A DNA stretch of 64,000 bases from Trichosphaerium sp. ATCC 40318 (taxonomy: Eukaryota; Discosea; Flabellinia; Trichosidae): NCBI GenBank assembly GCA_038496445.1, contig JALMLS010000079.1, positions 158,758 to 222,757 of the forward strand. Reading direction: 5' to 3'. The stretch's first letter is position 1; every line of letters starts with the position of its first letter. Made by a program: the position numbers and the translations under genes. Positions 10,872 to 22,005 of the stretch are shown here, in pieces. The notes below the pieces were generated by a model. It was not told the origin of the DNA. It made no database searches and saw only the letters and a program-made list of their open reading frames with translations.

Positions 10872-13435
10872 ATGATGAGCAACGACTCTACTGCTCTTTC
10901 AGTACTACTTTTTCTTTCTGTAGTCACTCTCGTATCTAGTAGTACGTTAACAAAGGATAAATTAAGTCACCATGGCACAGTTCTGATTGGTTTTTTTTAG
11001 CAACTTTTACAGCATCCATCATTGGAGATCAAACATGTCGCGAAGGATCAAGCCCAATGAATGTACCTACAAACACACTTTCTTGGGGAAGTAACGGAAG
11101 GTTCTCTGTCATAAAGTTCCGTATCTTTGATGACGAAGGTGGTTCAGTACCACGTGGAGCTACTATTGACTCTGCGACTTTAACTTTTATTGGTGAAAAC
11201 AATGGCGAATATCGCGGAAACATTTACAGATCGGCTGTTGATTGGCAAGAAAGTACTGTCAGTTACGCAAACTTTGGCCCTTCTCCTGGAGCCGATACAG
11301 CAGATTTCAGCGGTCCTTTGATAGCTGGATTTGATGATACACGAAGAAACCAACCTCTTACTATTGATGTTACAAGCGCAGTTTTAGCTTGGAATAGCGG
11401 TCAAAACAACTTCGGTTTTGTCATTGTACCAGGTAAGGGAGTATGTAAAATATTTTTACTGATGTTATGTTTAGATGGTAACGGTAGAGGCAACTCGGCA
11501 GTTTACTCTTCAGAATCACAAGATGATCCTGTTCTTGAGATTGAAGTCCGTCAAGAGTACCAAGGATACGATGGCTCTGATAACAACGTTAATAACCCAA
11601 CGTTTGGCGCTGTTAATACACCTCTGTTACGCCAAGTAATGAGTAACGGAGGTAACATTGTCATACCAACGTCATATGCTGATGGTCTATCTGCAGTACG
11701 CTAACATTGCCATTTTTTTGTTTGCGACTTTATTAACTTTAATCGCTAGCCACGTGAATTAGATTCTAGCGGTAACCCTCTTCCTTCAGTTCGATTAGTA
11801 AGTAATCTTGTTGCCGGTCATGTTGAACAAAGATCACGTGCAAGAAACCCAAGAAGGTAATTGTTTTCACAAAACAACTTTCATTTGTCGCGTTTATTCC
11901 CTTGTTCTCATACGGTGTACTCTAGACATACTGATTTATTGACATATTTTGGTCAATTCATCGACCATGATATTGATTTAACACCAGAAGGTGGTGATGA
12001 CTTCAATATTGTAATACCTGCAGGCGATCCAATCTTCACAGGAGAATTTCATTTTACAAGAGCAGTACCAATATCTGGAACTCCCGCAAATCAACCCCTC
12101 GAACATCCAAACGTCATCAGTGCTTACATCGATGGTTCGATGGTATACGGAAACAGTGTCGAGCACGCCAATAGTTTGAGAACAATGTACGTTCTGAAAT
12201 TTTATCAGTTTTTTTGTCGTTTTGAGATTAAGTTTATGTTTAGGAATAACGGACTTATGAAAACAAGTGCTGGTGATTTCTTGCCTTTTAATCTTGCTGA
12301 ACTTAACCTTGAAATGGGAAATATTGGATTTGTTTCAGATGAGGAAATATACGCTGCTGGTGATGTCAGAGTCAATGAAAACGCTGTTTTGACTTGTTTG
12401 CATACTCTTTTTGTTAGAGAGCATAACAGAATAGCTGGAGAGCTTCAAACAGATAACCCAACTTGGTCAGATGAGAGACTATTCCAAGAAGCTAGACGTC
12501 GTGTCATTGCTACTATACAATCCATTACAATGTATGAATGGCTTCCAGAGATCATTGGAAACATACCAAACTACACTGTACGTCCAGAGCTCCAACATTT
12601 TTTTCTCTGAAGTAGCCACCAACCTTACTCTTTCTTGATTTCAGGGCTACAACGACAATGTTAATCCTGGTATCATGAACGTATTCTCAGGAGCTGCATT
12701 CCGATTTGGACACAGTCTCATCAGCACTGTAATTCACAGAGTTGATCCAGACTTTCACTCTATCTCACAAGGACCTATACTCCTTCGTAACGCTTTTTTC
12801 AACCCTGTTGCTATTCAATACGGTATTGGTTCTATGCTAAGAGGCGTCATGATGCAACAACACGAAGCAGTCGATGTACTTGTAAGTGATGACTTGAGGA
12901 ACTTCCTATTCCAAAACGTTGGAGGCGGTGGAGCTCAAACACATGATTTGATATCATTCAACCTTCAAAGAGGTAGAGACTTAGGTCTACCTGACTACAA
13001 CACACTTCGTGCAGCATACGGTTTTTCAAGAATGAACGACTTCTCTGATGTATCAAGCGACCCTGGAACTGTAAATGCGCTTGCTACTGCATATGCGAGT
13101 GTTGATGACATTGATCCGTTCATAGGTGGTCTAGCTGAAGGTACTAGTTCATTACTTAACTATCACGTGACTTATTTTTATTTTTAGATCAACTTCCGAA
13201 TAGTAAACTTGGTGAGTTGTTCACAGCTATACTCAGAGACCAATTCACAAGATTGAGAAGTGGTGATAGATTTTGGTTTGAAAATGGACACTTTAGCGCT
13301 CAAGAGACTCAAGAGTTGTTGAACACTAAAATGCTTGATGTAATTATTCGTAATACTGACACAAGATCATCAACAGCTCGAGATTTTAGCTCTGCTTTTT
13401 CTCTAAGCGATTCATCAGATGTACCTAACTTGTAA
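10872..13435 (+). CDS. Secreted animal-type haem peroxidase with N-terminal DNRLRE/CBM96-like domain
   Basis: Eight exons (10872-10941, 11001-11432, 11475-11684, 11763-11856, 11926-12186, 12244-12577, 12645-13140, 13188-13435) close to 714 residues. After a signal peptide (SVLLFLSVVTLVSS), residues about 27-190 match the DNRLRE pattern: FSVIKFRIFDD, GATIDSATLTF, WQESTVSYANF, IDVTSAVLAWNSG, AVYSSESQDDPVLEI. The rest is an animal haem peroxidase with distal-His FGQFIDHDIDL, catalytic-Arg AAGDVRVNENAVLT, proximal-His FRFGHSLI, NLQRGRDLGLPDYN and IDPFIGGLAED. All key residues are present, so it should be an active secreted oxidase. Donor 4 is GTCTAT at 11685; the nearby GTACGC at 11696 would break the frame. 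Introns 3 and 7 carry CACGTG. The gene lies between two direct copies of an unrelated secreted gene. Confidence 0.92.
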
Positions 13436-13684
13436 TGCAAAGCGTATCACTGAACCTGCTCTGTAAATAAAACTCTACATCAAAATCGTCGAACGAATGA
13501 AGACATAGTTTTGCGCCCTTTTCACTAACTTATTGTATTCGACATGCACGTGTAGTATGCATATCATTTTTGGCTGTTTGAGATTTTGCAAATTGTACTC
13601 TTGCAACATCTTCTGCTACTCCGTTTCAAGTAGTTCTACTGCTTAGCAAAAATGCTCTAGCTTGTGAGTCATTTCTTAGAACTT

Positions 13685-14545
13685 GGTAGCTGGATCCTGT
13701 TAGCAGTACCTTTATAGTATGTCACTGACTGGTGTATTTCTATGCACTGTTCTCTAAGAATCGTTGTAGGAACTGGAACAATCTCAGAATTCCAATCATG
13801 TGTAATACACGATAGTGGAGCAATAACACCATAGATTGTGAATCCTTTGATAAACCATCATGGTTTGATAATGCCACTGCTGTATCCGTTGTTAGAAGAT
13901 TGGATGGTTCTTGGATTATGGTACGTGGGTTCAGAAGAATGGCTCTTTAAGCGTAGACAGCGCAATACTCCTGCATTTGTTATTGGTCATGGTATAGATG
14001 GTTTTTCCAGAGATGGTACAGTTATTCTATCCAAGCATTTAGCTCCTACAAGTGAAAAGAGAATATCAAAACAAGTTGAAAGAATTGGATTTATTGAGTG
14101 GGAAGATGCTTATGATTAAACTATTACTGCTGACGCTGGCACGTGGCCCTCCAAAATTTGTGAGAACAAATTTCGGAGGCTGATCGAGCAATCTGGGATG
14201 GTGATTTTTTTTTCGATGTAATCTTGTAATTATTATTATGAATAAAGCGAGGCTACGGCGCTCGCCCTCTTGTTTGAAAAAAAAAAACGATAGTTGGCAA
14301 CAGCACTATCACTATTTATTTTTCTGTGGACTAACGCCACATCAAAAGAAGGTTGCAACAACGTTACAGAGATTACAGACAAAGTACGAATCGCTCTCAT
14401 ATTGTTATTAGTTAATTTAATGGTTAAAAAAGAGTCAACACTCAACAACGATGTTTCGCTCCTGTTGGATCTCCTACATTTATGGTCGTACCTGCACCAT
14501 AAGAATGAAGACAAGTTTTGTCACAGCTTGAAATAAATTGTTATT
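13685..14545 (+). repeat. Third, decayed copy of the 3' segment of the 6.6-7.9 kb gene, interrupted by insertions
   Basis: 13690-13830 matches 8030-8190, and 14300-14545 matches 8195-8370 plus the lead-in to copy A. Relative to that copy, two blocks are added: about 470 bases (13830-14292) and about 85 bases (near 14350-14432, flanked by AAAAG on both sides). The tail continues straight into copy B of the secreted gene, so this repeat and copy B are one duplicated segment of roughly 2.3 kb including insertions. Confidence 0.7.
13830..14292 (+). mobile_element. Candidate A-tailed insertion with a partial ORF and hairpin
   Basis: This block is absent from the paralogous segment at 8190-8200, so it was probably inserted. 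It holds an open frame at 13838-14119 (GTG start, no ATG; includes WYVGSEEWLFKRRQRN and IGFIEWEDAYD) that I do not recognise. A 13-bp stem with one mismatch and a GAGA loop follows (14149-14178), then a GC-rich motif, then TTGA plus A11. A 3' A tract suggests retroposition. There is no reverse transcriptase here and I could not define target-site duplications with certainty. Confidence 0.4.
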
Positions 14546-14702
14546 CCCAAAATTAATAGTGAAACTATGTGTTGTTTCTCGTTCTATCTGTTTTCAAGTA
14601 TTCAGAACAAGCCTCTTCTTTTTTATCAAAAACTTTCAATGTACTTTTTTTTCAAGTGATATTGTACCACCTAACGTTTGTCACTACAGTATTAAAAAAT
14701 AT

Positions 14703-14708
14703 CACGTG
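14703..14708. promoter_or_regulatory. CACGTG palindrome upstream of copy B
   Basis: ATATCACGTGACAT lies about 60 bases before the ATG at 14769, equivalent to the site at 8551 before copy A. Confidence 0.4.
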
Positions 14709-14768
14709 ACATTTTATGATTTGTAGTATATTTGTTATTATTATTTTCCAGAAATCCTTTTTTTCAAA

Positions 14769-16014
14769 TGAAGCAACACGTCTCAATAATCATTCTTATC
14801 GCTGTAATACTTTCTATTATATCACCATGCGCATGCTTACCAAACCCTGGGTTCCTATTCTTATCGATAGGTGGTTCAAATGGTGAAACTCTTGTAATTC
14901 AATCATCAGACTTGGCTTTTAACGGTACATACAGACAAACACAACAACAAACCCATTTTTTTGACTATTTCCTCAACTATTTTGCTAACACTGTTTTCAG
15001 ACTTTGGTGATACCCAATTTGATACTGGTATACGAGTAGAACTGGGCCCGGGTGCAGACACCATAGTGAGTAAGTGTAACTTTTTTTCAGCTTTAAAAAG
15101 TTGTTTACACTCATTTTAATCAGTACCTTCGTTGGATGGCCAAATGGTATTGTTTGGCTCTACAACATTCAACAGAAATAGTATGGTTGTATCGGTGAGA
15201 GCATTAGACAATACAGAGATTTGTTCTGGGTTTGTAAACAAGATTTCGGCTGGATTTTTTGTTGATGACACTGTGTTCTTCGCAAAGCAAAGTGATTCTT
15301 CAGTGATCACCCGTTACCACCTTGACACCTCAAATGTTGATGATTGTATATCTGGGCCTATATCAACTTGTACAATTACACGTCCTTTCTCAAACACCCA
15401 AATACATGGAAGTACGCAGTTTATTAGAAAGGATAATTTTGTTTTGGTTCTTTCAAAGCTGTCACTCTTTTCTCCAGTGTCACCCACGTGTCTTATGATT
15501 ATTGTAGTGACTGGTGGAGGAAGTGAAATAATGTATCTTTCCATTGAAGGAGTTTTAAGTAGTGCTGACAGTACATCCTTTCATGAAGTTCAAGTATCTG
15601 CTCTCTTTTCAGATTCTTGTGAACTTGATGTATCGTTACTTCCACAACTTGGAGATACAATCATGGGCGAACATAGAATAACTATACTTGATGAGAATAG
15701 ACTCCTTGCATCTGCGTCTTTCGTTGCTGAAACAATTACAATTGACAGGGTGACCGGTACTAATAAGTTTAAGTTCACATAGATTTCTGCTTTTTTCGCT
15801 AAACAGTCATGTGTTATAGGTGAGCAAATGGCTTATTTTACAGCACCAGTAGGGTTCCCTAATCTACAACCTACTTTTTATTCTACTACAGCGTTTTGTG
15901 CTCCACGAGTACGTCACTTTTACACTTGTTTATTTTATCTGTAAAACAAACATGATTGTTTTTTAGATCACACCGGAGATGACCGCTTTAAGGATTCAGT
16001 TATTATCTCAGTAA
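14769..16014 (+). pseudogene. Secreted protein gene, copy B (premature stop)
   Basis: Near-identical paralogue of 8607-9819 with the same signal peptide and splice sites. It retains the GGSNGE residues missing from copy A and reads through the position where copy A is frameshifted. Near 15760-15800 it differs from copy A and has an in-frame TAG (15780-15782), while the sequence after it (SCVIG, MAYFTAPVG, FYSTTAFCAPR, then the last intron and ITPEMTALR) still matches copy A. The stop could be avoided if GTTTAAG...AAACAG at 15767-15806 were spliced out as an intron, so a working gene is not excluded. Confidence 0.65.
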
Positions 16015-17533
16015 ATTACCAATTTATGTACAATAAAAGTACTTTACTTGGAAGGTTTAAACTGAGTAGCACTCGTTGTTATGTAGAATGACAGTGTAGT
16101 CTTTAATGTAATGTTACATATTTCAATGAATTTCACTTGCGATAGTGAGTCTTTATCTCACGTTAACATGACAGCAGCGCCATACCTTTACAAAGATTAT
16201 GATGGTACATTTATTATAAAATAGCGGAGTTTGTGGGTTTGTGTGATACTTAGCTACTGCTTGCTAACCGAATGTGATGAGTAAAACAAAACTTGCTCCA
16301 ACTCGTTTTCTATTGAAAGTTGATACGACCTTACTAATCCCAAAACGATGCTGTAGCAATATTTGTACCTCTATAACTAAGCCTAAATTGTAAGTGTCAG
16401 AATACAAAGCCACAAAGGGTATGAAAGTATACAGTGGAGGTACAGACAACTTTTTGGTGCGATGCTCTTGTTTTTACAATTTTGTTTGGCTCTTAACCTT
16501 TTTGGTAGTCCCGTTTACAACGCTATGCATTGAAATGATGTTGACGATACACGGCTAAACACTCAAAAAATTAGTATCGCACGTGATTTGGGTACTACCT
16601 ATCATGGTCTACTTTCATTCAAAACTACTTCATTGAAACATTCACAAGTTCACTTTTATTGTGCTGCACAACTTGCCCCACGTTAAAGACCTAACTCCGT
16701 TCATTAGTCAGTAAATTAATAAAGAAGACACTGAGAACGTTATCAGTACATTATAAACATTTTGACATTACGTGTTGCAACTTGCAAATATCCAAAATGA
16801 TGTTCGGCTATTGTATAATACATATATTGTTGAAGCACGCCAAAGTGAAACTGTTTCGAGGGTAATGAATTCATGTGAAGTAAACAATTATACAAAAAAT
16901 TGTTTAGTGAACAGCTGCAGTGTTGGCGCTCTTTTCTAACATGGAACATTATAGTAAGCTCACTTTTTTCATGTGACTTTTATCAAATACATGAATAACA
17001 GTTGTGTAACACAAGATCATCAGCTCTTCCTAGTAATGCCCAGCTGAAAACTTAACACCACTATTGCCAATAGTCGTGTATAAAACCCGAAAAGGAATAA
17101 TAAATCGTAACAAAGCACGATTACTATCACAAAGCAGTTTTGATATTATTATTTTCTGAACATGTGTGGTTCTTCGCGCTCCTCGGGTTTTCTCCTATTA
17201 GCAACTTTTCGCTTCTATAGCACCGCCAATGTTATCGTCACCTGTCAAATAATCCGAGATTTCTACACGCGACCACTGAGCACGTGTGAATTACTAAGAA
17301 TCAGGAATAGTGAAAGCAACTGATCTTTTCCAACCAACAACACCGTTAGCAACAGCTCATACAAGTACGCCTTAACCACATACTTTTCTACATTTTGTGT
17401 CGTATCAATGAAGACTTTGGGAACCACAACCAACATGACTGAGCAACACATGTTCTTCATACTGCCAGTTTCATTTTTTTGTTTTTTTGGGGTTGGCTGT
17501 TGCTAAAAACGAGTTTAGTTAACTAACACAACA
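16015..17533. other. Intergenic, about 1.5 kb
   Basis: No gene with recognisable similarity. A 53-codon ATG frame at 17162-17322 lies about 80 bases after a TATAAAA box (near 17080), but it has no homology I know and no repeat of codon pattern, so it is not called. CACGTG occurs at 16580 and 17281. Confidence 0.4.
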
Positions 17534-18125
17534 ATGAAATATATCACAGCACTAGCATTATTAGTTGTACTTGCCTGCTATGTAAATGGTACTATATTTT
17601 AATTTCTTAAACACCTTACTTTGAACAGGGCAGGGAGCACCGCCAACAACTACAGCACCCACAACTGCTATACCAGTAGCACCATCAACTGCATCACCCA
17701 CGACTGCAGCACCCGTAATTCCGTCAACTGCACCACCCACAACTGCACCACCGGTAACTCCAACGCCACCACCGACAACTCAGGCTCCAACAACTATGGA
17801 GCCAACAACACCAACGCCACCACCAACAACTCAGGCTCCTACAACTATGGAGCCAACAACACCGGCCCCACCTACAACTCAGGCCCCTACAACTATACCG
17901 CCAACAACTATGGCGCCAACAACGGCTGGACCACCAACAACAATACCGCCAACAACTGCTGGACCACCCACAACGCTACCACCAACATCAGCACCATCAA
18001 CAATTGCGCCATCAACAACAGAACCACCAACCACAGTAGCTCCAACAAGAGCTCCACCAAGTGCAGGAACATCCCTTGGTTTCATGCTTGTTCTAGGTGT
18101 AATTACTACTGTTATAGCTTTGTAA
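17534..18125 (+). CDS. Mucin-like Thr/Pro-rich GPI-type surface protein
   Basis: Two exons (17534-17588 and 17629-18125) with a 40-nt intron encode 183 residues. A signal peptide (MKYITALALLVVLACYVNG) precedes a body made almost only of Thr, Pro and Ala with some Ser, Gly and Val, including a near-perfect repeat PPPTTQAPTTMEPTTP. The C-terminus has the layout of a GPI signal: a small-residue site (APPSAGTS) followed by a hydrophobic tail (LGFMLVLGVITTVIAL). Such proteins are usually heavily O-glycosylated and coat the cell surface. A second open frame overlapping on the same strand (Asn/Thr-rich) is a by-product of the repeat. Confidence 0.85.
17778..17890 (+). repeat. Coding minisatellite, about 51-nt unit
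   Basis: CAACTCAGGCTCC(A/T)ACAACTATGGAGCC units recur inside the mucin exon. The second copy begins about 51 bases after the first and a partial third follows. Length change here would lengthen or shorten the Thr/Pro stalk in frame. Confidence 0.6.
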
Positions 18126-18382
18126 CTACAGTCCTGGAAATAAAAAATCTACACTTATTTTGCAAAGACAAAAACGCAGCTTGCAATTCCTTTGCCACGT
18201 GTTCCACAAACTACAGACGATTTTTAAAAACCCATGGTTTGTATCTCGAATATTTATACCCATAAGGCCGTAACGCACCCACAAACAAGTGATAATAGAT
18301 GTGCAGTTTTTGTTGAGACGTGAAGAACAGTCAAAACAAAAACAATACTTTTTAAGTTTTTTTTCCTCTTTCTTATTTTTGC

Positions 18383-21300
18383 TTACATTACTGTACAATT
18401 CTTATCCCTTACACCACGTCTACGACCTCTACCAGTCTCTGCGCTATCATTTTGTATAACTTCGTCACAATGACGGAATAAAGCATTATGTGGTCCACCA
18501 TACTCACTGAACAGGCAGAAATAATTGGCTTGATCCTCAACGATCGATTTACACATTGCAGAGGATGTTATATGCTCTGCATCATTACTATACAAGAACT
18601 CTATAATAGCTTCAACACATGCATATGTCATCGGCTCCTTAAGAACAAGGGTACCTATCGTAAAAGTTAAAGAGATTGAACTTTAAAAAAAAAAAAAAAT
18701 CGCTGAACTCAAATATGACTTTTCCCAACGTTATCACGTAACACCATGATAAAAAATTTTACTTTTATAGCAATATTAATATTGTTTGAGTAAACTAAAG
18801 TGGTTTTGGAAAAGACTAAAGAATTTATACTTGAGCTATGAAGAGTTGTTTGCGCAGAAAATTTTTTTCAAAGAATTCTTGTTTTGCGCGTGCTTAACTA
18901 GTTTTTAGTTTTTAGTACCTTTAGAGCACTCTGTCATTCCTGAACGGAATAAACAAGCAAAGTAATCGCATCTAGCAGCTAATATTGCTTTGTGACATTT
19001 CAAATTTTTATCTTCAATAACCAATGTAAAATCAGTCATAACTTGTTCTTTGAATAGTTTAAGCAATGCTGTCCCGACTATCTTTTCATTCCTTGGTATG
19101 ATGTCATGCGAAAAATCCTCTTCAAGCTATAGAATAAATGTTAACACTAAGGGTATGACATAGAATCCACGTTGTAGAGATGGAAGAAAGCTAGAAAACG
19201 AAAGATGTTTTAACTCGAAAAAAAAAAAGACGAACCTCCGGAATGTTCAATTTATCGAACTCAGCCTTCATGTTTTGTAGTTTGTCAGCATTGGATACAT
19301 GCTCAATCATCCATTTCCTCATAAATAATCCATATTTTTTAATGGGGTATTGCTCTTAAACAGTCGTAAATAAACGCTGTTACGCGATTGGTGAAAATGT
19401 TAAAAAAACTCAAGTTACCATAAGGCTTCGCATATTCCAACACATTATCTTCTGTCAGCATTGTTGAAGTAAGGTAGTAACATAATTGCTCCAAGTACAA
19501 CTGCTCAAAATGTATACTGAGCGATAGTAAACTAATAAGGTCCACAACTTCAATGTCAAGATCAGCTAAAAACAAAACAGAGTAAGCAAACTAATAAATC
19601 GAAAAAAAGGACTACTGCGGCGCACGTGGTAAGTTCCCTGTATAAACAAACTCTAAAAATAAATCAAATGACTTTGCAGATACTTTAGAAGGTATTGCTT
19701 CACTCTCGAGTAGTGCTGGGGCTCTGGAGAAGAAGTGTTAAGGCAAGAAAAAAACGAGAGTTTTTCGTTAAATTGTTACCTTGCATGTAGAATGGCTTTG
19801 TGCGTTTTAAACGTTCTACCTTCAACAACAATATCAAAATCAGTAAATTGTTCTGTCCTAAAGAATTCCTTCATATGTACTGCCAAGAAATTGACTTCAG
19901 GTACTAGTAAAAAGTGTGAGCGCAAAAAACAAAAAAAACAAAAAAATTTGTGTTTTCTCAAAAGAGTTAATAACTAAATACACGCGCAAGCACGTGGTAA
20001 TTTTTAATAATAACGTCAATAAATAAATATGGACTGTAAACAAATAAATTTTGTTAGATTAGTGTCGCAGGAAGGAGAACTCGTAGTTCAACGTTTGCTT
20101 TTCTTCCTTACCTTTTGTATCCAAGATGAACATATCGTTGAACAATGACCGCCCATCATACCCACCAAACAGTATTACTTTATTTTGAAATACTGTAGCA
20201 GAACAATGACTCCTTGGTGTAGGGACTTGTCCCTTAACCTTAAAATAAGACCACTTGAGCCTCTCTAAATGTCTTTGTTATTCCAGAATTTTCGAAAACA
20301 AAAAAGCTGACATACGTGTATCAAACATATAAACATTATTAGTACGTGCACCGCCATTATGTCCACCAAAAACAAATATCTTTGATGATATCGCAACAGC
20401 TGAATGGTAAGCTATAGCAGGCGGAATATCACCGCTAACCTCAGGCACACTACAATGCATAGTCTCTTTTCAAAAAATATGTCAATAAATAAAATAAAAA
20501 AAGCAAAACGCCTACCAGTGTCCAACACGTGCAAGTCAGCGAGCATAACATCACCATTAGTACCACCAAAAAAATAAACTTTCTTTTGCACAACTGTAGC
20601 TGTAGCTGCAGCACGCTTAGACGGTGCTGTACCTAAACAGAAATCAAAAAAAAAAAATCTTTCAAGAAAAAAAAAAAACACAACTCCACTCGAGTTATTG
20701 AAAACCGTACCATGTGTTTTTACCGCTTCCCATTTACCTTCCATTTGCTTTGTAACCTCATTATACTTAATTTCAGACGTATTAATTACATAAATCTCGT
20801 TCATTCGGATATTCCCGTCCCAGCCACTGAAAATATACAGTTTTGTGCCCACAACGGATGACGTATGATAACAGTGCGGTGGAGGAGGGCTTTCACAAAC
20901 AACTTCCGTCCAAACCATTGTATCTAATAAAAAGCGTTAATACGTCTATAAGTAGGTTGCCGATAATTTTTGGACGCGTGTGAGCGTAATATAACGGTTG
21001 ATTGACGCATACCAGTGTCTAAAACCCAAAAATCATTGAATTGCACTTTGCCGTCGAAACCACCGAATATGAAAGTGTGGTTCCCAATAGATATACCAGT
21101 ATGAGCGCAACTGCAGGCGTTTTAGCTAAATTTGTACATTTCATGGCGAATACCGTTTACTTGGCTTCTTTCCTGTTGTATGCTCTAGAACCCATTCCAG
21201 TCGCTCTGATTAGTAAATTAGTAAGGTTTGTAGAGTGTTTTAAAACAAAACATAACAAATATTTGGGAACGCCTGTACCTGGGTTAAAAGTATATAGATC

Positions 21301-21453
21301 ATCAAAATAACGTCCACCGTAGCCTCCAAACAAAACCATTCGACCTTCAACCATTGTTGCTGAGTGGGCAAAGTGCTCTTTAGGTGGAGAGCCTTTACAT
21401 ACGTCCGCTGTAACGCGCGTCCACTCCATCTCCTCTGGTATGAAACGTATCAT
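18383..21453 (-). CDS. Kelch-BTB-BTB protein, LZTR1-like, with C-terminal CaaX box
   Basis: About a dozen exons from the ATG at 21453. The N-terminal half has kelch blades (MVLFGGYGGRYFDDLYTF, HTFIFGGFDGKVQFNDFW, KLYIFSGWDGNIRMNEIY, KVYFFGGTNGDVMLADLH, KIFVFGGHNGGARTNNVY, KVILFGGYDGRSLFND). Two BTB domains follow (TDFDIVVEGRTFKTHKAILH and TDFTLVIEDKNLKCHKAILA), each with a BACK-like segment. This order is that of LZTR1, a Cullin-3 substrate adaptor for Ras-family GTPases. The chain ends RGRRRGVRDKNCTVM: a basic patch plus CTVM, a farnesylation-type CaaX motif, so the protein may be membrane-anchored. One junction near 21130-21160 does not close in phase with canonical sites. Introns at 19.6 and 20.0 kb carry CACGTG. 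Confidence 0.85.
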
Positions 21454-22005
21454 AATGTATTTTTGACCGTTTGGGTAGTAGATTAGTTATTTAATCTTCC
21501 CCGACGCGTATCAGCGCTTGGTTGGTATTTTAGAAAAATAAAGACACCAAATGGCAGCGATAAAGCTAATTTTTAGTGGACTAAATAGAGTCTAAGAATG
21601 GAGTGTTAATTGTATTAACAAACTCACCTTCTGTTTTTTTTGCTTAAAGAATTCGTTTCAGGTTTTTGACTGTAACTTAACGCAAGTGCTAAGTCGCGTT
21701 TAGCGAAATTTCACCTTGGCACTAATGTAATTGATGGTATTACTCAAAAAAACTGCTGAGTTGAACAAAAACAAACTACAAAAAAACTGTCACGTGACTT
21801 TACCAATGCGTAATTATAGGTCTAACTTTACATTTACATTTATCCGAGTACAGTACAAACTATGGAACCTCAATCTCCTGCTTTACATAATTGTCCGCAT
21901 AAACTGCGTGTGACTTATTCCATAACTTCTACTCCTCACTGATTGAAAATGCACTTGGTACAACTACTCTTAAATTACGTTTTAAACAGTTTAACTCACA
22001 CAACG
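21454..22005. other. Divergent intergenic region
   Basis: About 550 bases between the minus-strand kelch-BTB gene and the plus-strand PA-domain gene. Probably both promoters. TCACGTGAC sits at 21790. No other feature recognised. Confidence 0.4.

Noticed and set aside
13838-14119. Transposase gene
   Set aside because: The 93-residue frame has Trp/Arg-rich stretches but no DDE/DDD or zinc-binding pattern I can identify, and no ATG; kept only as part of a candidate insertion.
17162-17322. 53-codon ATG frame downstream of a TATAAAA box
   Set aside because: No homology, no signal peptide and no support beyond one start and stop; could be chance in AT-rich DNA.
17621-18265. Asn/Thr-rich 214-residue open frame overlapping the mucin gene
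   Set aside because: It is the shifted frame of the Pro-Thr coding repeat, lacks a signal peptide, and starts at a TTG in the intron acceptor region.
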